A stretch of DNA of 64,000 nt from Reinekea marina. Lineage in GTDB: Bacteria; Pseudomonadota; Gammaproteobacteria; Pseudomonadales; Natronospirillaceae. The stretch spans positions 1,357,001-1,421,000 of the forward strand of contig NZ_JAUFQI010000001.1 of the NCBI RefSeq assembly GCF_030409715.1. Direction: 5' to 3'. Of the stretch, positions 18,443 to 27,096 are shown piece by piece. The position numbers and the translations under genes were made by a program. Under the pieces are notes generated by a model that was given only the letters and a program-made list of their open reading frames with translations, did no database searches and had not been told where the DNA came from. Each line of letters opens with the position of its first letter. The first letter of the stretch is position 1.

Positions 18443-19389
18443 TGGCGGCCGAGTTCCGCTATGTGGTGCCCCATAAATTTTCCGGAATAACCGTTCAGCA
18501 AAGCATTTTAGATTGCTTTCCTTTTCGAGAAACAGAAACCTTACTGGCTATGCTTGATTATTCAAGCCTTAAGGTAAATTTACAGCCTGCCAAGCTAGAA
18601 GATTTACTCACGGTGAATGATGAGCTTTGCTATCGATTAAATAACTACCATGAGCCCGAAGTAAATACTGATTGGCATTTATTGTGGGAAGGCGATGAAA
18701 TTATTGCCGTTCACAAACCCGCAAACCTACCCGTTAGCCGCACCACCCGCAATATTTACAATACCTTAGTGCAATTAGTACGGCGTGAAAGTGATTGGCC
18801 AGATGCCCATTTATTGCATCGGTTAGATTTGGAAACATCTGGCATCGTGCTGTTGGCTAAAACAAAGGAGTGGGCTTCTAAATGGCAGCCAAAGCTCAGC
18901 AGTTTGATGGCAGAAAAGACTTACCACGCGATTGTCTATGGAAACCCGAAATGGGATTCAACCGTGCTTGAATGTGAGTTAAGCACTCGCGCTGATAGCC
19001 CTATTCGTTGCCAAATGCATGTTTGCGACTCTGGCCAGAAAGGCAAAGCTAGTAAAACTTCATTTAAGGTGTTGCAGACATTCGAAGGTTATAGCTTGAT
19101 TGAATGCCAGCTGCTCACTGGCCGAAAACATCAGATTCGCGCGCACCTAGCTCATTTAGGCCATCCTATTGTGGGCGATAAAATATACGCTCATGATGGC
19201 CAATACTACCTCAAACGTATTGAAAACCAGTTGACTGAGCAAGATGAAAACATGATACAAACAAACCATCATTTACTCAGTGCTTATAAAGTCCAGTTGC
19301 AGTTGGAAGAAGGGGTCGAACCCATTACGGTGATGGATGAAAATTTCTCGGCTACTTGGCAAACCTTTGTCTCCAAGTGCCGATTGTAA
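18442..19389 (+). CDS. RluA-family pseudouridine synthase
   Basis: This 315-residue RNA pseudouridine synthase has the catalytic motif HRLDLETSGIVLLAKT (catalytic Asp near residue 134) and the conserved tail motif LLTGRKHQIRAHLAHLGHPI near residue 230. The N-terminal 80 residues are S4-like. Which uridine is modified (rRNA or tRNA) cannot be told; it is an RluC/RluD relative rather than a clear ortholog. The start is ATG 18442, overlapping the tag stop (TAATG); an in-frame ATG at 18400 lies inside tag. Confidence 0.9.
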   Translation: MAAEFRYVVPHKFSGITVQQSILDCFPFRETETLLAMLDYSSLKVNLQPAKLEDLLTVNDELCYRLNNYHEPEVNTDWHLLWEGDEIIAVHKPANLPVSRTTRNIYNTLVQLVRRESDWPDAHLLHRLDLETSGIVLLAKTKEWASKWQPKLSSLMAEKTYHAIVYGNPKWDSTVLECELSTRADSPIRCQMHVCDSGQKGKASKTSFKVLQTFEGYSLIECQLLTGRKHQIRAHLAHLGHPIVGDKIYAHDGQYYLKRIENQLTEQDENMIQTNHHLLSAYKVQLQLEEGVEPITVMDENFSATWQTFVSKCRL

Positions 19390-19453
19390 TAGGACAGAAT
19401 AACCACTCTGAAACATCGAGGAGTGAAAGTGATTATGTTAAAGGACATAAACC

Positions 19454-20062
19454 ATGAATAGCGTTACTTTTAATGAGCAATCTATCCAACCGTCTAAAAT
19501 CATCTGTATCGGTCGTAATTATGTTGAGCACATTCAAGAGCTCGGCAATGAAACGCCCGATGAAATGGTGGTATTTTTAAAGCCTAATTCTGCGATCAGC
19601 GCCGATCTACATTCTGAAGGTGATCAGGTACATTACGAGACAGAGCTGTGTTTTTTAATTGAAAATAATCAATTTAAAGGCGTTGGTATCGGATTCGATT
19701 TAACGAAGCGAGATCTTCAGAGCAAGCTAAAAAGTAAAGGTTTACCTTGGGAGCGGGCAAAAGCTTTCGATCGCTCAGTGGTTTTTAGCCAGTTTGTTGA
19801 ATTGCCCAACGGTGTTGAGAGCATGAGCTTTCACCTAAAAATTAATGATCAGATCATTCAGGTCGGCGATGTCGATTTAATGATGTACAAGCCTAGCCAA
19901 ATATTAAGTGAGGTTAGCCAGTTTATGAGTTTATCTGATGGCGATATCATCATGACAGGTACACCAAAGGGTGTTGGCTTGTTAAAACAGGGTGATCACT
20001 TTAGTGCCGATCTATTGCACCATGGTCAAAAGCTGCTTTCACAAGCATGGCTGGTTAAATAA
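19454..20062 (+). CDS. Fumarylacetoacetate hydrolase-family protein
   Basis: This 202-residue FAH-family protein is close in size to YcgM-type acylpyruvases. It has the entrance motif KIICIGRNYVEHIQELGNE (residues 14-32) and the metal-ligand segment HYETELCFLI near residue 62. It ends with the GDIIMTGTPKGVG motif near residue 157. FAH relatives hydrolyse or decarboxylate acylpyruvates and oxaloacetate; the exact substrate is uncertain. AAAGGA lies 8 nt upstream of the ATG. It precedes a GNAT gene by 17 bp. Confidence 0.88.
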   Translation: MNSVTFNEQSIQPSKIICIGRNYVEHIQELGNETPDEMVVFLKPNSAISADLHSEGDQVHYETELCFLIENNQFKGVGIGFDLTKRDLQSKLKSKGLPWERAKAFDRSVVFSQFVELPNGVESMSFHLKINDQIIQVGDVDLMMYKPSQILSEVSQFMSLSDGDIIMTGTPKGVGLLKQGDHFSADLLHHGQKLLSQAWLVK

Positions 20063-20079
20063 CGCGTGAATAACATTTG

Positions 20080-20559
20080 ATGAAGTTTATAGAATTTCAT
20101 GCAGAACATGCACTAACGCTTGCTTCTTGGTTTCGCTCCAAAGAAACTACTTTATTGTGGGGTGGTCGTGTTTTTGGTTGGCCTCTGGCAATAGACGCAA
20201 TTTTAGAGCGGTCAAATCAGCCTGATTTAAACTTCTTCGTAATGGAAGACTCAAACAAAATGCTCGGCTTTATCGAAATTAAGCAGATATCTGCAACAGA
20301 AGCGCGACTGTGTCGGGTAGCAATAGCGCCCGAGGCGCAAGGCCTAGGATATGGTAAGCAACTGGTGCGTTTAGCGCTTGAGCGTATTCGGTTCAGTAGA
20401 AATATTGAAACGGTTTCTTTGGCGGTGTTTCAATCGAATGTAAAAGCGTTTCAATGCTATCGCGGATTGGGCTTTTGTATTGTCGATCGAGACCCTAAAT
20501 TCAAGCTATTTGATGGGGCAAAATGGCCACTGTATCAAATGGAAGTCTCACTCATTTGA
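20080..20559 (+). CDS. GNAT-family N-acetyltransferase
   Basis: This 159-residue protein has the acetyl-CoA-binding motif A (RVAIAPEAQGLGYGKQLVRL, near residues 79-98) and motif B (SNVKAFQCYRGLGFCIVDRD). The fold is clear, but the acceptor (protein alanine, antibiotic, polyamine or other) is not. A TTG immediately before the ATG is less likely as a start. It may share a transcript with the FAH-family gene. Confidence 0.85.
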   Translation: MKFIEFHAEHALTLASWFRSKETTLLWGGRVFGWPLAIDAILERSNQPDLNFFVMEDSNKMLGFIEIKQISATEARLCRVAIAPEAQGLGYGKQLVRLALERIRFSRNIETVSLAVFQSNVKAFQCYRGLGFCIVDRDPKFKLFDGAKWPLYQMEVSLI

Positions 20560-20581
20560 ATCAATGGCCATTAAGTTAGGC

Positions 20582-20818
20582 TCACTTTCTTGGCTCCCAT
20601 ACAGGGTTTTCTAATTTAGCCTGAATATCTTCACGCGTAATGCCAATATCTTTCAATATGTAATCTGGCAGTGTTGACATGTTTTTATAGGTGCGTTTGT
20701 CATTGTAGGCCTTCTTTAGTTGAAAAAAGCCCTGCTTAATTGAATTTAAAAAGCTTAAGTCCAAACGGTAGCCAGCGTGCTTAGCTGTGATGAATCTAAC
20801 TTGGTCTTGAGTAGTCAT
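20582..20818 (-). CDS. DUF1127 (YjiS-like) small protein
   Basis: This 78-residue basic protein ends with the DUF1127 signature YILKDIGITREDIQAKLENP. DUF1127 proteins are short, often poorly conserved at the N-terminus, and in some bacteria influence RNA turnover or stress and phosphate responses. The first 45 residues here show no known domain. It is divergent from a LysR regulator 100 bp away, so that regulator may control it. AAGGACATAACC precedes the ATG. Confidence 0.82.
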   Translation of the reverse strand: MTTQDQVRFITAKHAGYRLDLSFLNSIKQGFFQLKKAYNDKRTYKNMSTLPDYILKDIGITREDIQAKLENPVWEPRK

Positions 20819-20918
20819 GGTTATGTCCTTGCGGTTGTTAATGTTACTCTGCTAATCTAAGCGCAATGCGCAATTTTGACAAACGATGAAAATTGACACT
20901 TGGTTAAGGATTTCTTAA

Positions 20919-21872
20919 GTGAACCACTTACCCCTTCAAGGGCTGTTTTATTTTTACACAGCGGCCGAAGCTGGCAGCTTCAAATTGGCGGCTGAACGAC
21001 TGTTCATTACACCTGCTGCCATGAGCCAGCAAATACGAATTCTTGAAGACAAGCTCGACGTGAAGCTTTTTGAACGAAATCACAGGCAAGTTAGTTTAAC
21101 GGAGGCCGGCCGTCAGTTACTGCCTTATGTACAGACAAGCTTTAACGCTATCCAAGACGGCTTGAATCAATTAGGGCAAGACCCTGACCCTAGTAAACTG
21201 GCTATTTCGACATTACCTTCCTTTGCGCAACAGTGGTTAGTGCCTAGGCTAGGTAAGTTTTCAAAAGTAGCGCCCGATTTATCCATTCTAACGATGCCGC
21301 TCGATGGTTTGGTTGATTTTAGGAGTGAGCCGATTGATTTATGCATTCGCTTCGGTTTAGGTAACTACCAAGGATTACACAGTGAACTCTTGTTAAGAGA
21401 TCGTCTGTATCCTGTGTGCCACCCGTTATATTTGGAATCGCACCCTATTGAAACCTTGAGCGATGTGGCTAAGTACGACCTAATTGAAGATGCTCGACCA
21501 GATATGAATTGGCACTATTGGCTAGAGTTGGCCGGAGTCTCTTCCAGTCGAGTAAAGCCGTCGCTCTCTTACAGCGGTGTTCATCTAGTGTTAGAAGGTG
21601 CGTTAGCTGTGCAAGGCGTAGCACTGGTACGCCACAGTGTGGCGGCAAAATATATAAAACAGGGTTTATTGGTACAACTTGGTGATGTTGAAGTAGAGTC
21701 AGCGTTTCATTACTTTTTGTGCGCACCAGAGCCTTACTATAAGCGTGATAAAGTACAACGGTTCGTTAAATGGATTAAAGATGAAGCTGAGCAATTTCTT
21801 GAAGACCATCCAATGCCCGAAGGAAATAGGCTGGTGTACTCTGAAATTAAGCCAACAACGAGCAGCTGCTAG
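20919..21872 (+). CDS. LysR-family regulator, GcvA-like
   Basis: This 317-residue LysR regulator has an N-terminal HTH (GSFKLAAERLFITPAAMSQQ, residues 19-38) followed by IRILEDKLDVKLFERNHRQV, the GcvA/AmpR subgroup pattern. The effector domain begins near residue 90. The start is GTG 20919, with AAGGA about 9 nt upstream. It diverges from the DUF1127 gene, its probable target. Its last 4 bp overlap the convergent methyltransferase gene. No glycine-cleavage genes are nearby, so the GcvA name is not transferred. Confidence 0.9.
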   Translation: MNHLPLQGLFYFYTAAEAGSFKLAAERLFITPAAMSQQIRILEDKLDVKLFERNHRQVSLTEAGRQLLPYVQTSFNAIQDGLNQLGQDPDPSKLAISTLPSFAQQWLVPRLGKFSKVAPDLSILTMPLDGLVDFRSEPIDLCIRFGLGNYQGLHSELLLRDRLYPVCHPLYLESHPIETLSDVAKYDLIEDARPDMNWHYWLELAGVSSSRVKPSLSYSGVHLVLEGALAVQGVALVRHSVAAKYIKQGLLVQLGDVEVESAFHYFLCAPEPYYKRDKVQRFVKWIKDEAEQFLEDHPMPEGNRLVYSEIKPTTSSC

Positions 21873-22465
21873 GCTAATTTTTTAGCAATAACCGAGTAGG
21901 TGTGCCATTGCTTTTGAATACCCGCGACCGTCTGACCGGTTTCATCTCGCTCGTTAAACTCGAGCACCTCAAATTGTTTGAATAAGGCTAAGACTTCGGT
22001 TTTTGTCAAAGGGCAAGTGCGCGCAAACATACCATCAGCCCAGCTATCGTTAGGCCCCATAAAATCTCCTGTAAACACACCGCCAGGAAGCAAGCTATTC
22101 TCTATTTTTTGCCAGGTTTGTTTAAAACATTGAGGGTCAGCAAAAAATAAGCTGGCATTCGCTATTACCAAGTCGGTTGGGGGAAAGTCGAATGATTCAA
22201 AGCTTGCTTGTGAGATCCTTACATTTGGCTGGTGTTTAAATCTTTTAATGCAAAGCTCAATGGCTTCTTCAGTATTGTCAAAGGCGAGTACCTCAAAGCC
22301 TTGGCTCGCTAAAAAATAAGTATCAGCGCCTGTACCACAACCACAATCTATGGCCCGTCTGGCGTTGGTTTCTGCATAACCTAATGCTTTTTCTGTTCGT
22401 GGATGGTGTGGTTTTTCTAATGTTTTTTGGTAGTAAGGTGTCCAGCTGTCACTTTGTTGATTCAT
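21869..22465 (-). CDS. Class I SAM-dependent methyltransferase
   Basis: This 198-residue methyltransferase has motif I RAIDCGCGTGADTYFLASQG near residues 37-56 and the acidic post-motif VLAFDNTEEAI. Motif II-like DLVIANASLFFADP follows near residue 102. It resembles TehB/UbiE-type small-molecule methyltransferases; the substrate is unknown. The gene is single on its strand and converges on the LysR gene with a 4-bp overlap. Confidence 0.85.
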   Translation of the reverse strand: MNQQSDSWTPYYQKTLEKPHHPRTEKALGYAETNARRAIDCGCGTGADTYFLASQGFEVLAFDNTEEAIELCIKRFKHQPNVRISQASFESFDFPPTDLVIANASLFFADPQCFKQTWQKIENSLLPGGVFTGDFMGPNDSWADGMFARTCPLTKTEVLALFKQFEVLEFNERDETGQTVAGIQKQWHTYSVIAKKLA

Positions 22466-22639
22466 GAGCTTTTATCACTAATGTTCAGGTGGGAAAGAAT
22501 ATTTAAGTAGTTGAACTAATTTAAAGGTTTTAACGCTCGAGTGCTACTGGCATATTATTTCAAAAAGCCGTAACTTGGCTCGTTACTGGCAAAACGGCAG
22601 AATGTTGCTTTTATAAATCTTTGGAGTGTGTGCGTAGTT

Positions 22640-23557
22640 ATGTTGGAATTAATCGCTTGGATGGAAAGTACCTTTGGTGCTCATATTGATTGGAAGCAGG
22701 TGATTCTGGTTGGTTTATCACCCATATTCGCATTGTCGTTTATGTTGGAATGGCATTTCATGCGTAAACGAAAATCTCCTGAATACATGAAACGGCAATT
22801 TGCCTGGATGGATACTTTTACTAATGTTTCCCTCGGTGGTGCTTACCAAGTGTTTGAACTTATTGTGCACGTGGTATTTGTCGGTACGGCTATCTTCTGG
22901 TTTTGGGATCAGCGCTTTTTTACCATTCCTATTAACGCATGGACGATTATTCCGATATTTATTGCTGTTGAGTTCTGCTACTACTGGTTTCACCGCACCA
23001 GCCATCGAGTTCGCTGGTTTTGGACCGCGCACGTGGTTCACCATACAGGCGAACAAATGAATATGTCGACGGCGATGCGACAGTCGATGTTGTACCCCAT
23101 TACTGGCTGGTGGTTGTTCTTTATGCCATTAGTGTTATTGGGTGTGCACCCTGCAGTGGTATTTATTCTTTATGCTGTCGATTTAGGGTATCAATTCTTT
23201 ATTCACACAGAATCGGTTGGCAAGCTGCATCCTTGGGTAGAATATGTTTTCGATACGCCCAGTAATCATCGTGCTCATCATGGCAGAAACCCGCAATATA
23301 TCGATAAAAACTACGGCGGCGTTATTATTGTTTTTGATCGCTGGTTTGGAACCTATGAAGAAGAGCAGGAGCAGGTAGATTACGGTGTGGCGACGCGCCA
23401 AATAAAGTCCCATAACCCCATAAAGTTAAACTTTCAAGAATTCATCGACATGTGGAAAGATGTATTGCGACCAGGTCCAATTGGGCAGAGAATAAAGCAC
23501 CTATGGGCACCACCAGAATACGTTCGGCCATCAGACGAGGTTAATATAGAGAAGTAA
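22640..23557 (+). CDS. Fatty acid hydroxylase / sterol desaturase-family membrane enzyme
   Basis: This 305-residue integral membrane di-iron enzyme belongs to the fatty acid hydroxylase superfamily. The His boxes are complete: HRTSH near residue 117, HVVHH near residue 131 and NHRAHH near residue 210. About four to five membrane segments surround them. Relatives hydroxylate or desaturate sterols, fatty acids or alkylglycerols; bacterial substrates are mostly unknown. ATG 22640 is the chosen start; a GTG at 22628 abuts the GGAG and is unlikely. It precedes an ICMT-like methyltransferase and an MMPL exporter. Confidence 0.88.
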   Translation: MLELIAWMESTFGAHIDWKQVILVGLSPIFALSFMLEWHFMRKRKSPEYMKRQFAWMDTFTNVSLGGAYQVFELIVHVVFVGTAIFWFWDQRFFTIPINAWTIIPIFIAVEFCYYWFHRTSHRVRWFWTAHVVHHTGEQMNMSTAMRQSMLYPITGWWLFFMPLVLLGVHPAVVFILYAVDLGYQFFIHTESVGKLHPWVEYVFDTPSNHRAHHGRNPQYIDKNYGGVIIVFDRWFGTYEEEQEQVDYGVATRQIKSHNPIKLNFQEFIDMWKDVLRPGPIGQRIKHLWAPPEYVRPSDEVNIEK

Positions 23558-23643
23558 AGGCTCCTCAAATCATGACTTTCGACGCCTGTGAATCGTATTG
23601 TTATCGGCTACTATTATATTAGTTAATTTTACATAGAGCCTAT

Positions 23644-24117
23644 ATGTCTGCTAGACCTCCTATCTTACCGCCCAGTATCGGAATGCTCGCTATGTTGGGC
23701 GTTTTTGTACTGCATTTCATTAAGCCAATCGCTATGTTGTTTCCGTATCCGATCAATTACATGGGCTTGGTACTCATTGCCGCCGGCGCATTAGTAAATA
23801 TTATTGCAGAGCGTGATTTACAGCGATTTGGCGCACCTTTTGATGCCAATGGGCAGGCCAGTCAGCTTGTAGAAGGTGGGCTTTATCGTTTTAGCCGTAA
23901 CCCAGCCTATTTAGGTATGATACTGATCGCGGCAGGCATAACGGTCTGGGTGGGTAGTTTATCGCCATGGCTTGTCGTACTTTTTTTGCCTCCAATAATG
24001 GGTAAGTTATACGTTTGCCAAGAAGAATCTGCACTAAAAGATCGTTTCGGTTTAAATTATGATCAATACTGCGCAAAAGTTCCAAGATGGATTCGATTTT
24101 CTAAAGCCGATTCCTGA
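23644..24117 (+). CDS. Isoprenylcysteine/phospholipid methyltransferase-like membrane protein
   Basis: This 157-residue membrane protein has about four transmembrane helices and the PEMT/ICMT signature near its middle (LVEGGLYRFSRNPAYLGMIL, residues 77-96), where RNPxYLG binds S-adenosylmethionine. The C-terminus (EESALKDRFGLNYDQYCAKV) is also typical. The family methylates membrane-bound acceptors. It lies between a lipid-type hydroxylase and an MMPL exporter, which suggests lipid work, but no substrate is proved. Confidence 0.85.
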   Translation: MSARPPILPPSIGMLAMLGVFVLHFIKPIAMLFPYPINYMGLVLIAAGALVNIIAERDLQRFGAPFDANGQASQLVEGGLYRFSRNPAYLGMILIAAGITVWVGSLSPWLVVLFLPPIMGKLYVCQEESALKDRFGLNYDQYCAKVPRWIRFSKADS

Positions 24118-24169
24118 AAATACCGTTACACTGACAGCTACAGTTACCGGCTTTTAAAGGTTGTCAGGG

Positions 24170-26833
24170 ATGTTTCAGCGGCTACAAGCTCAATACGAAA
24201 GACTCATTCAAGAAAAATCACATTGGCTACTCATGTGGCTCATCATAGGTCTGGTGTTTCTTGCCTTTCAGGCCAGGCATTTTACGTTAGATGCATCGGC
24301 CGAAAGCCTGCTTTTAGAAGATGATCCATCGTTAGAGTATTTCCGTAAAATGTCCGATCGCTACGGAGCTGGCGAATTTCTTGTGCTCACGTTTACACCT
24401 GAAGCACCTCTTTTCAGCTCTAGCTCGCTAGATGTCCTCACAAAACTACGCGATGAAATACGTGCTTTAAAGCGGGTCGAGTCTGTCGTTAGCGTGATGG
24501 ATGTTCCGCTATTGTCGAACCCACCGGTTCCTATGTCTCAATTAGTGTCTAATATTAAAACGCTTGAAGACCCAAATGCCGATTTAGAGCAAGCGCAATA
24601 TGAGTTAGCCAATAGCCCATTGTATGTAAACCTGCTGTTAAATTTAGATGAAAACACCACCGCGCTGCAGATTAACTTTCCAATTGATGATACGAAAAAT
24701 AACCTGTTGAATATGCGCAAAGAGTTGCGCGAACAGTACCGCTTAAGCTCAAACGACATTGACAAGCAACAGCTCAAGCTAGTGAATGAGCTGATTTATG
24801 AACACAATACTAATCAAGGTGCATTGCTGCACAAAGACATTGAAGCCATTCGCGATATTATTAAACAGTATGAACCTCATGGCGAGTTGCATTTAGGCGG
24901 CGTGCCGATGATAGCCGATGATATTGTGCGTTTTGTTAAGAATGATCTAACCACCTTTGGCGTAGGTGTCTTTCTGCTGATCATCATTACATTGACGATC
25001 ATATTTAGACAGCCGCGATGGGTTATATTGCCTTTGCTGTGTGCCAGTGCAGTCGTGTTGGCTATGCTTGGGCTGTTGGGCTGGTGGCGTTGGCCAATTA
25101 CCGTTATCAGTAGTAATTTTATTTCATTGCTGCTGATTTTAACCTTATCAATGAATATTCATTTGGTGGTTCGGTACCGCGAGCTGTTGCGAAAACACCC
25201 AGACTGGGATCACCGCAAACTCATTACAGTAACCTTACGACGTATCGCTATACCCTGTTTGTATATGGCACTCACAACAGGCGTGGCATTTGTTTCATTA
25301 ATATCCAGTGGGATTCGCCCTGTCATAAATTTTGGTTGGATGATGACGGTAGGCATATCTGTAGCCTTTGTGATGACCTTTATTCTTTTTCCCGTCATGT
25401 TAATGATGTTAGGTAAAGATAAAGCCTCTGGTGAGCGTAAACAAAGCAATGCATTAACTCGGTTGATTGCGAAAATTACGCTACGCAATGGCCGATTAAT
25501 TATTACGTGTACTGTCATACTCATTGCCTTCACGATAGTTGGTGCGTCGCGGCTAATTGTTGAAAATAGCTTTATTGATTATTTTGATGAAGGGACGGAA
25601 ATTTACCGAGGCATGACCGTTATTGATCAACGGCTTGGTGGAACGACGCCACTCGACATTATTCTAGACTTTAATGGCGATAAACCGACTGTTTCAGTTG
25701 AATCGCAAGATGAAGTATCGACAGAACTTTCTGGATTACAAGATTCGATCAACACGACAAACGATGATGACTTTTTTGTCGATGAATCGGATCCATTTCT
25801 AGACGACAGCGGCAGTGATTTTATCGAAGAGGATTTCTTGTCGATGGACGGCGACGTCGGCTCTTTTGAAGACGACTTTGTAGGCGAAGACGATCCAGAC
25901 AAATATTGGTTCACCACCGATAAAATTATTGCGATTAAAAAAATACACGAGTATTTAGATGCTCGACCAGAAACAGGGAAGGTGCTTAGCTTAGCGACAA
26001 TGATGGACATTGCTGAGGACTTTAACGACGGTAAGCCTTTAACGAATATCCAGTTAGCTCTACTTTATGGGGTGATTCCGGAAGAATTTAGAGCCATAGT
26101 AGTATCACCTTATGTTTCGGTAGAGCACAATCAAGCACGAATTAATGTACGAATTATTGATTCATTAGAAGGGCTGCAGCGGGATACGTTATTATCAGAG
26201 ATTGAGCAAGACATAGTCGCAGAACTTGGGTTTGAGCCTGGTCAAGTTAAGCTGACGGGTATGATGGTGTTGTATAACAATATGCTGCAAAGCTTATTCT
26301 CTTCCCAAATTATGACACTCAGTGCGGTTTTTGCCGGTATTATGCTTATGTTTTTAATTTTATTCCGAAACCTTAAGTTATCGTTAATTGCCATGGTGCC
26401 CAACCTTATTGCAGCAACATTAGTATTAGGTGTCATGGGTTGGGTGGGTATTCCGCTCGATATCATGACGATCACAGTTGCCAGTATTACTATTGGCATT
26501 GCAGTCGATAATACGATTCATTATATCGTACGTTACAAACTTGAATTAGCGCGAGATGGAAATTATGTTGCAGCGATTCGGCGCAGTCATCAATCTATTG
26601 GGAAAGCTATTTTTTATACGTCGATAACCATTATCATGGGGTTCTCCATTTTAATGCTTTCTAATTTTAAACCGACGATTTACTTTGGTGTGTTAACGGC
26701 ATTGGCCATGGCTGTTGCATTGTTGGGCTCGCTCACTTTGTTGCCAAGATTGATCTTGATTGTTCGCCCATTTGATGTAAAAAAATTGCAGCAGCAAGAG
26801 GTATTTGAGGCAGACCGTAGCGATGGAATCTAA
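24170..26833 (+). CDS. MMPL/RND-family exporter with acidic insertion
   Basis: This 887-residue exporter has the RND layout duplicated: TM1, a large periplasmic loop, five TMs (about residues 260-415), then TM7, a second loop and five TMs to the end. The SSD-like segments include LLLILTLSMNIHLVVRYREL near residue 320 and ITVASITIGIAVDNTIHYIV near residue 770. The family exports lipids and hydrophobic compounds by proton motive force. The second loop holds a strongly acidic stretch (about residues 512-573). ATG 24170 lies 9 nt after AAGG; a TTG at 24161 is too close. It overlaps the next small gene by 11 bp. Confidence 0.9.
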   Translation: MFQRLQAQYERLIQEKSHWLLMWLIIGLVFLAFQARHFTLDASAESLLLEDDPSLEYFRKMSDRYGAGEFLVLTFTPEAPLFSSSSLDVLTKLRDEIRALKRVESVVSVMDVPLLSNPPVPMSQLVSNIKTLEDPNADLEQAQYELANSPLYVNLLLNLDENTTALQINFPIDDTKNNLLNMRKELREQYRLSSNDIDKQQLKLVNELIYEHNTNQGALLHKDIEAIRDIIKQYEPHGELHLGGVPMIADDIVRFVKNDLTTFGVGVFLLIIITLTIIFRQPRWVILPLLCASAVVLAMLGLLGWWRWPITVISSNFISLLLILTLSMNIHLVVRYRELLRKHPDWDHRKLITVTLRRIAIPCLYMALTTGVAFVSLISSGIRPVINFGWMMTVGISVAFVMTFILFPVMLMMLGKDKASGERKQSNALTRLIAKITLRNGRLIITCTVILIAFTIVGASRLIVENSFIDYFDEGTEIYRGMTVIDQRLGGTTPLDIILDFNGDKPTVSVESQDEVSTELSGLQDSINTTNDDDFFVDESDPFLDDSGSDFIEEDFLSMDGDVGSFEDDFVGEDDPDKYWFTTDKIIAIKKIHEYLDARPETGKVLSLATMMDIAEDFNDGKPLTNIQLALLYGVIPEEFRAIVVSPYVSVEHNQARINVRIIDSLEGLQRDTLLSEIEQDIVAELGFEPGQVKLTGMMVLYNNMLQSLFSSQIMTLSAVFAGIMLMFLILFRNLKLSLIAMVPNLIAATLVLGVMGWVGIPLDIMTITVASITIGIAVDNTIHYIVRYKLELARDGNYVAAIRRSHQSIGKAIFYTSITIIMGFSILMLSNFKPTIYFGVLTALAMAVALLGSLTLLPRLILIVRPFDVKKLQQQEVFEADRSDGI

Positions 26834-27047
26834 TGATGAAGATCTCGGTTTTAGTTGTCAGATCACAAAAAATGGACGAGTATTTTTTGTTCACTTAAAC
26901 AGACCTGCAGGTGTTTTAAGTGGCAAAGAAGCCAGTCGGTTTATGGCTAAATTCAGTCAAAGTAACTTTCAACAACAACAGCTTTTGATGGCAAAAGCCA
27001 CAGGGCACTATAAACATGGTAATGAAAAACAGAGTAAGAAACGTTAA
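26823..27047 (+). CDS. Small conserved-looking hypothetical protein
   Basis: This 74-residue soluble protein overlaps the 3' end of the MMPL exporter gene by 11 bp, indicating translational coupling. It has a compact start (FSCQITKNGRVFFVHLNRP) that looks like a short beta-hairpin domain, then GKEASRFMAKF and a basic tail (LLMAKATGHYKHGNEKQSKK). I recall similar GRVF...ATGNYKRGNE patterns in proteobacterial hypothetical proteins but cannot assign a function. The terminator following it ends the transcript. Confidence 0.65.
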   Translation: MESNDEDLGFSCQITKNGRVFFVHLNRPAGVLSGKEASRFMAKFSQSNFQQQQLLMAKATGHYKHGNEKQSKKR

Positions 27048-27063
27048 AGAATGAACGAATAAT

Positions 27064-27090
27064 ACGAGCAGCATTGCGCTGCTCGTTTTT
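27064..27090 (+). terminator. Intrinsic terminator after the MMPL unit
   Basis: ACGAGCAGC (27064-27072), loop ATTGC and GCTGCTCGT (27078-27086) form a perfect 9-bp stem leading into TTTTT. It lies between convergent genes and could also slow minus-strand transcription from corC. Confidence 0.9.
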
Positions 27091-27096
27091 CACCGT

